From contig CAZBRD010000001.1 of assembly GCA_964494205.1 (NCBI GenBank), forward strand, positions 310,001 to 374,000: a stretch of 64,000 nt of DNA, given 5' to 3'. The translations under genes and the position numbers were made by a program. Every line of letters starts with the position of its first letter. Position 1 is the stretch's first letter. The notes beneath the pieces were generated by a model. The model searched no databases, was not told the origin of the DNA, and was given only the letters and a program-made list of their open reading frames with translations. The stretch comes from JBBTCX01 sp964494205. Its GTDB lineage: Bacteria > Planctomycetota > Phycisphaerae > UBA1845. Shown one piece after another: positions 60,145 through 64,000 of this stretch.

Positions 60145-63100
60145 TTACGGCTCACATCCGCACGGATCCACCCCGCTGAACGCCGCCAGCGTGGCCAAAA
60201 TATCATCGAGGTTGATGATGTTGTTGCCCACGCAGCTCGGTTGCAGGTCGGCGTTCGGGCAGTTGGCGTAATTCGCAAACCCGCCTAAGGCACACAAAAT
60301 ATCATCGAGACTCGGCTGCTGATTTGCACTGCAATCCACGTTGCCGTACTCGGAAGAGATGTGTCCGCAGGCGTGCACACCCAGTTCGGTCACCAAACAG
60401 TGGTCGCAGGTACAGGCGTAGTTGTCGTCGCAATTGGCGTCGCTTACGCAATCAACGCAGTGAACGATCTGGAAGTCGTCGATGTACCAGCCGTCGACGC
60501 CGGTACAGCCGTCCTTGCCGAACTCGAACCGCAATTGGATGGTGAGCGGCGTCGGGATTCCCTCGAACTCGGTGAGACGAATCAACGAAGTGCCCCACTG
60601 TCCACCGGCGCCGGTGAATCCTTCCAGACCCGCCAGTGGATTGGTGTTGCCATCGACGATGAAATCGTTGATCGTCGTGTTATATGGGTTGTATGTGAAG
60701 TAAGCCGAAGTGAACGGAACCCACGTTCCGCCGCCGTCATCGAATGAAACGACGCCGCCGTCCCATTCCGGTTCGGACGCCATGTAGTGCGTGAACTTCA
60801 CGTAGGTTTCCGACAGACTCGCCGGCAGATTGATGACCGGGCTCATGAGGTAGTGTACGCCGGACTCATCATTCTCATTGCAATCGCCGTAATCTGGGTC
60901 GAGGCAATACCAAGCTGTGCCCGCGCGACCGAACGGCAGATCAGTAGTCTGTACCCAGTCATAGGGAGTTGGCGGATTTGAGTTTGCAACCGTCCATCCG
61001 TTCACACCGCCTTCGAAGCTGTCTGAGTACAGCAACGAGTTCGGATCGCAGAGCGTGGGCGGGGCGGAATTCAGCAAGTCGGCAGCCGCCCCACAAGCAC
61101 CCTCCGTGTTCATCTCCGTCGCCAGCATCGCCTCGTCGATCTCCATGGCGTCTGCTGCTGTGAACATCGAACCCGACGACAACCCCGTGCGTGGATCGTT
61201 CGGCGTTGTGCCGACGAGATCCTGTGCTGCAAGGTTTATCAAGGTGTACGCTTCGTTGAAATCAGTAGCCGCCGTCATGTATTCAGTCAGCGCCCGATAG
61301 ATCACCGCGCCCGACTTGATCGGCCCGACACCGGTGACCGTGTAGCCGTTATACGACTTCCCATCGGTCATGATCGCAAACGTATGGTTCATAACGCCGC
61401 TGCCGCTGTGCACGCCGCCGTTGTCTGCCATGGACATGCCGCCGCAGGTTTGCAGTGGACTATTCGCCCGATCGGGATGCCCCTTGCAAGTCGGGTCCCA
61501 CATATCGCGAATCGCACCACCAAACGCCGTTGCATCTTCAGAGACAAGCCAGCGCACGCCGTCAAGCAGGCCATCGGGTGCATCCTTGATCGTCACGTTG
61601 ACGTTGCCCGACATCAGGGCCGCGCGTATCGCATCACCATCGGCCATGCTCACCATGACTGCTGGAATCGTGATGCTTGGGTCGCTGCCCGTCATGTTCG
61701 ATCCAGGCGCGCCGGGCACATTGTTGACGACAATCACGCCCACCGCCCCAAGTTCCTGACAGTTCAAAACTTTTTCCGCGAACGTGCAGGTTCCGCGATT
61801 GACCAGCGCCATGCGCGTGGATGAGCCAAACATCGTAGGCGTCGTGATCGGAGGCGAATCGCACGCCTCCGCCGGTTCGATAGCCCGCACGTTGCTGGTC
61901 ACACCAGTCAGCGTCAGCTCCGGACCGAAGAACGCGCGACCCGCGAAGTAATTCGCGGCGAAAGGCGAATTGACCGTGACGATGGCCCCGGGCGGCACGC
62001 TACACTGCGAGCGCAAATTGTTCGGCGTATCCGTGCCCGGCCCCGTATCGTGCATAGGCCATGGCGTTCCACCGGGAGCACCCGGCAGCGACACGTCACC
62101 GTTATACATATCCACGAGTTCGCCAAAGATGTCCGACATAGCCTCATTCAATTGCCCCGGCTGATTCTGGTAGATGAGGCTCGCGCTAAAGCCGGTGATG
62201 CTGTGCTGAAACTCATGGGCGGTTACGTCGTCGGTGGCGGTTCCCGTACAAAACGTGGCCACTCCGCCGCCGCCGGTTGCATTGGGACAGGGTGGAGCCG
62301 TGGAATTGACCAGCGCTGTCAGCGTGAGTCCGGCGTTATTCGTGCTGTCGCGGCCAAACGCACGGAAGAAGTAATCGTAAGTATCGCCGGAGTAGTCATA
62401 GGCCATGTCAACTTCGGAGTTGCCCGAAGACGCCTCGCCCTCGCTGCGCGACAGCACACCGGGACCGCTCGTGCCTTCATGGTCCCACACTTCGCGATGA
62501 CGAACCGTCTCGAGAAGCGTCCATTGGTCCAGCACTTCGCTGTTCTGCGCATCAATGAAGAACGCCTCGTGCAAGGCGATGGCTGCATCTTCCAACTCGA
62601 CGTAATAAACCAGCCTCGCGCCGCGCGGGGCGTCCCCATACCAACCCGGGTCGACGATCATCAGCTTCGACGTGGCAGTCGCGTTCGCGCTCGACACGTG
62701 GATTCGCGCCAGCGCGATCGCGACTTCGCTGGTCACCGAAGGATTCACATTGAAGTTGGCCGGAATCTTGTAGAAGTCGCCGTTGGCGGCTGTTACTCCG
62801 CCGACTGCATTCTGGTGCACCTTGAGCACACCGGTGAACACAGGAATGCCTCGATACACTTGCTTGAACGTCGTGTGGCGGAAACCGAGCGAGTCACTCG
62901 ATTGCTTATCCATCGTCAGCTCGTTCGCAGGGTCGGTGACACCAAACTGGCGACCGTGAACCGTCGCGAAGAAATCGATCGGCGCGGGTTCAGTCGCACC
63001 GGCTCGGACAGGAATCTGCATCGGCTGGCCCGGCTTTGCCACCACGCTCTGCACGCGACCGCCCTGCGGCGCGCGATTCACGGTCGGCGCATTGGCGGCC

Positions 63101-63225
63101 ACGGGGGCTCCTACGGCCAATGTCTGCACGGCGGCGAATGAAATCAACGCCACCACCCGCGCCGAAAAATGCATGTTGACCCTTCGCCCGCTGAACACGA
63201 TCGATCCCTGATTTGCAAAGTTCAT
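60145..63225 (-). CDS. Secreted M4-like metallopeptidase with an inserted PA domain and dockerin-like C-terminus
   Basis: The ATG at 63225 has an AAGGA box and gives a 1026-residue protein with a signal sequence, an FTP/PepSY-type propeptide (about 90-215), and a thermolysin-like catalytic domain with HEFQH (residues 337-341) and a third ligand Glu361 in NEAMSD. A PA domain (bases about 61610-61870, LVNRGTCTFAEKVLN) lies inside the peptidase region, before the catalytic-His segment DNGGVHSGSGVMNH. C-terminal parts are beta-rich and end in the 55-residue module (bases about 60148-60312) shared with the previous protein. It is probably an exported zinc protease. Confidence 0.88.
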   Translation of the reverse strand: MNFANQGSIVFSGRRVNMHFSARVVALISFAAVQTLAVGAPVAANAPTVNRAPQGGRVQSVVAKPGQPMQIPVRAGATEPAPIDFFATVHGRQFGVTDPANELTMDKQSSDSLGFRHTTFKQVYRGIPVFTGVLKVHQNAVGGVTAANGDFYKIPANFNVNPSVTSEVAIALARIHVSSANATATSKLMIVDPGWYGDAPRGARLVYYVELEDAAIALHEAFFIDAQNSEVLDQWTLLETVRHREVWDHEGTSGPGVLSRSEGEASSGNSEVDMAYDYSGDTYDYFFRAFGRDSTNNAGLTLTALVNSTAPPCPNATGGGGVATFCTGTATDDVTAHEFQHSITGFSASLIYQNQPGQLNEAMSDIFGELVDMYNGDVSLPGAPGGTPWPMHDTGPGTDTPNNLRSQCSVPPGAIVTVNSPFAANYFAGRAFFGPELTLTGVTSNVRAIEPAEACDSPPITTPTMFGSSTRMALVNRGTCTFAEKVLNCQELGAVGVIVVNNVPGAPGSNMTGSDPSITIPAVMVSMADGDAIRAALMSGNVNVTIKDAPDGLLDGVRWLVSEDATAFGGAIRDMWDPTCKGHPDRANSPLQTCGGMSMADNGGVHSGSGVMNHTFAIMTDGKSYNGYTVTGVGPIKSGAVIYRALTEYMTAATDFNEAYTLINLAAQDLVGTTPNDPRTGLSSGSMFTAADAMEIDEAMLATEMNTEGACGAAADLLNSAPPTLCDPNSLLYSDSFEGGVNGWTVANSNPPTPYDWVQTTDLPFGRAGTAWYCLDPDYGDCNENDESGVHYLMSPVINLPASLSETYVKFTHYMASEPEWDGGVVSFDDGGGTWVPFTSAYFTYNPYNTTINDFIVDGNTNPLAGLEGFTGAGGQWGTSLIRLTEFEGIPTPLTIQLRFEFGKDGCTGVDGWYIDDFQIVHCVDCVSDANCDDNYACTCDHCLVTELGVHACGHISSEYGNVDCSANQQPSLDDILCALGGFANYANCPNADLQPSCVGNNIINLDDILATLAAFSGVDPCGCEP

Positions 63226-63363
63226 GATCCGGTTCCTTAAATGAATGAGGCCCCCTGCTAACAAATTCAACGCCACTCCGTAGACATAATGCGCCTAAGG
63301 CGAGTCCTCGACACCACCGGATGGAGTAGACGCTTTCTGCACGATGTACGACAGCGGGGGAGC

Positions 63364-63387
63364 TTTCTGCCTGTAAATTAGCAGAAA
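63364..63387 (+). promoter_or_regulatory. Inverted repeat upstream of the last gene
   Basis: TTTCTGC (63364-63370) pairs with GCAGAAA (63381-63387) across a ten-base loop. It lies about 90 bases before the ATG at 63478. It may be an operator or a leader hairpin, and no partner regulator is known. Confidence 0.3.
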
Positions 63388-63477
63388 AGTTGTGCCGTTT
63401 GAACAGGTCAGCCAATCATTACGCTCTGTTCCACTGATTTGCTAATCATGCCGCCCACGCGGCACAATAGGCCTCAG

Positions 63478-64000
63478 ATGTATGTAGATAAGCGAATCGT
63501 TGGCATTGGACTGGTCGTTGCGGCCTTGGCGACCACAACATGGGTAGCCAAGCAGCGGCTCATGGGACCTACCTGCGAATGCGCGACGGTTCGCGAAACC
63601 GATGGACCGTGCCCCAAATGCAAGGTTGGGTATCTGGGGGGACTGAAAATCGCCTCAGAGACGTTTTTCGAGGCGCTCGACGCACATGGCCACGAGATCG
63701 ACACGAATCTCGTCATTTGTGAATCATGCAAGAAGGCGCTCGCAGCGGACGGCTTCTGCGACATTTGTAAGATCGGTTTCGTCAGACGGCAGGCCTATTT
63801 CTCGAAGCTCTCGCATCTCCTAGCGAGGGGCGAGTTGAAGCGACGTAACGCGATTTCCTGTCCAGACTGCCTGAGACACGCCAATCAATCGGGATGGTGT
63901 GAAAAATGCCAGATCGGCATGGTCGGATTTCATGCCTACAAGGATAAGACGGAATTCACCCAGACGGCCCACGCGATGGAGTTGCTGGTTCAGGCGATTC
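63478..64000 (+). CDS. Membrane-anchored protein with three tandem zinc ribbons (3' end outside the window)
   Basis: The frame is open from ATG 63478 to the window edge (174 codons so far). After an N-terminal membrane helix (about residues 7-24) come three ribbons: Cys33/Cys35/Cys45/Cys48, Cys81/Cys84/Cys94/Cys97 and Cys128/Cys131/Cys141/Cys144. The first and second are followed by similar segments (CPKCKVGYLGGLKI and CDICKIGFVRRQAYF), the third by CEKCQIGMVGFHAYK, so one unit has been triplicated. The function is unknown. Metal binding is inferred from spacing. Confidence 0.75.
   Translation, partial: MYVDKRIVGIGLVVAALATTTWVAKQRLMGPTCECATVRETDGPCPKCKVGYLGGLKIASETFFEALDAHGHEIDTNLVICESCKKALAADGFCDICKIGFVRRQAYFSKLSHLLARGELKRRNAISCPDCLRHANQSGWCEKCQIGMVGFHAYKDKTEFTQTAHAMELLVQAI

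Noticed and set aside
62050..63141. Plus-strand frame of 363 codons
   Set aside because: It is antisense to the metallopeptidase gene, whose propeptide and HEFQH motif are plain.

Overview
The window looks like chromosome of a Planctomycetota bacterium, most likely Phycisphaerae or a close relative. This is inferred from gene content, not from a database search. Clues are four membrane proteins that share a short C-x2-C-G-Y-D-L...C-P-E-C zinc ribbon, secreted proteins with dockerin-like calcium-binding tails and Asp/Asn/Cys-rich repeats, an ASPIC/UnbV-TPR gene pair, a one-gene cytochrome b-cytochrome c fusion, and Gram-negative envelope genes (WaaA, an LpxL-like acyltransferase, Lgt). I see no phage, transposase, integrase, CRISPR array or rRNA. 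Nearly all of the DNA is coding.

Layout. 1-5.3 kb: 3' end of pyruvate phosphate dikinase with a lysine-rich tail, a zinc-ribbon membrane protein, an MBL-fold hydrolase, an LpxL-like acyltransferase, tRNA-Tyr and metF, then a MOSC protein. 5.3-12.7 kb, minus strand: a small multidrug-resistance-like transporter, a small membrane protein, acs, waaA, a zinc-ribbon membrane protein, lgt with a large insertion, and panC. 13-15.5 kb, plus strand: ECF sigma factor, anti-sigma-like protein and a protein with three STN-like repeats. 15.7-20.6 kb, minus strand: lipoprotein, galactokinase-like GHMP kinase, patatin, fmt, def. 20.8-27.8 kb, plus strand: TPR protein, rpsT, an S4-less TlyA-like methyltransferase, pheS, pheT and an esterase-PKD lipoprotein. 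27.9-38 kb: cytochrome b/c fusion, HEAT-repeat protein, acetoacetyl-CoA synthetase, dprA and a membrane spermidine-synthase-like protein. 38-51 kb: Kazal-repeat lipoprotein, priA, the TPR/ASPIC pair, a DUF4139-like protein, a zinc-ribbon membrane protein and ftsK. 50.9-54.8 kb, minus strand: a tightly packed four-gene unit (CxxTG-type protein, lipoprotein, RDD protein, zinc-ribbon protein). 55.3-63.2 kb: L,D-transpeptidase, then three secreted proteins with dockerin-like modules, including an M4-type metallopeptidase. The window ends inside a membrane-anchored protein with three tandem zinc ribbons.

How the genes work together. Housekeeping clusters are clear: def-fmt (initiator Met processing), pheS-pheT (tRNA charging), priA/ftsK/dprA (DNA handling), and acs/aacS/ppdK (two-carbon, ketone-body and pyruvate metabolism). 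The less ordinary parts are the recurring zinc-ribbon membrane proteins, the sigma/anti-sigma/STN trio, the Rieske-less cytochrome b-c fusion, the PPDK tail, and the shared C-terminal module of two adjacent secreted proteins. I did not find a gene set that clearly makes up a new defence or mobile system. The best candidates for undescribed biology are the shared secretion/attachment module and the zinc-ribbon families.
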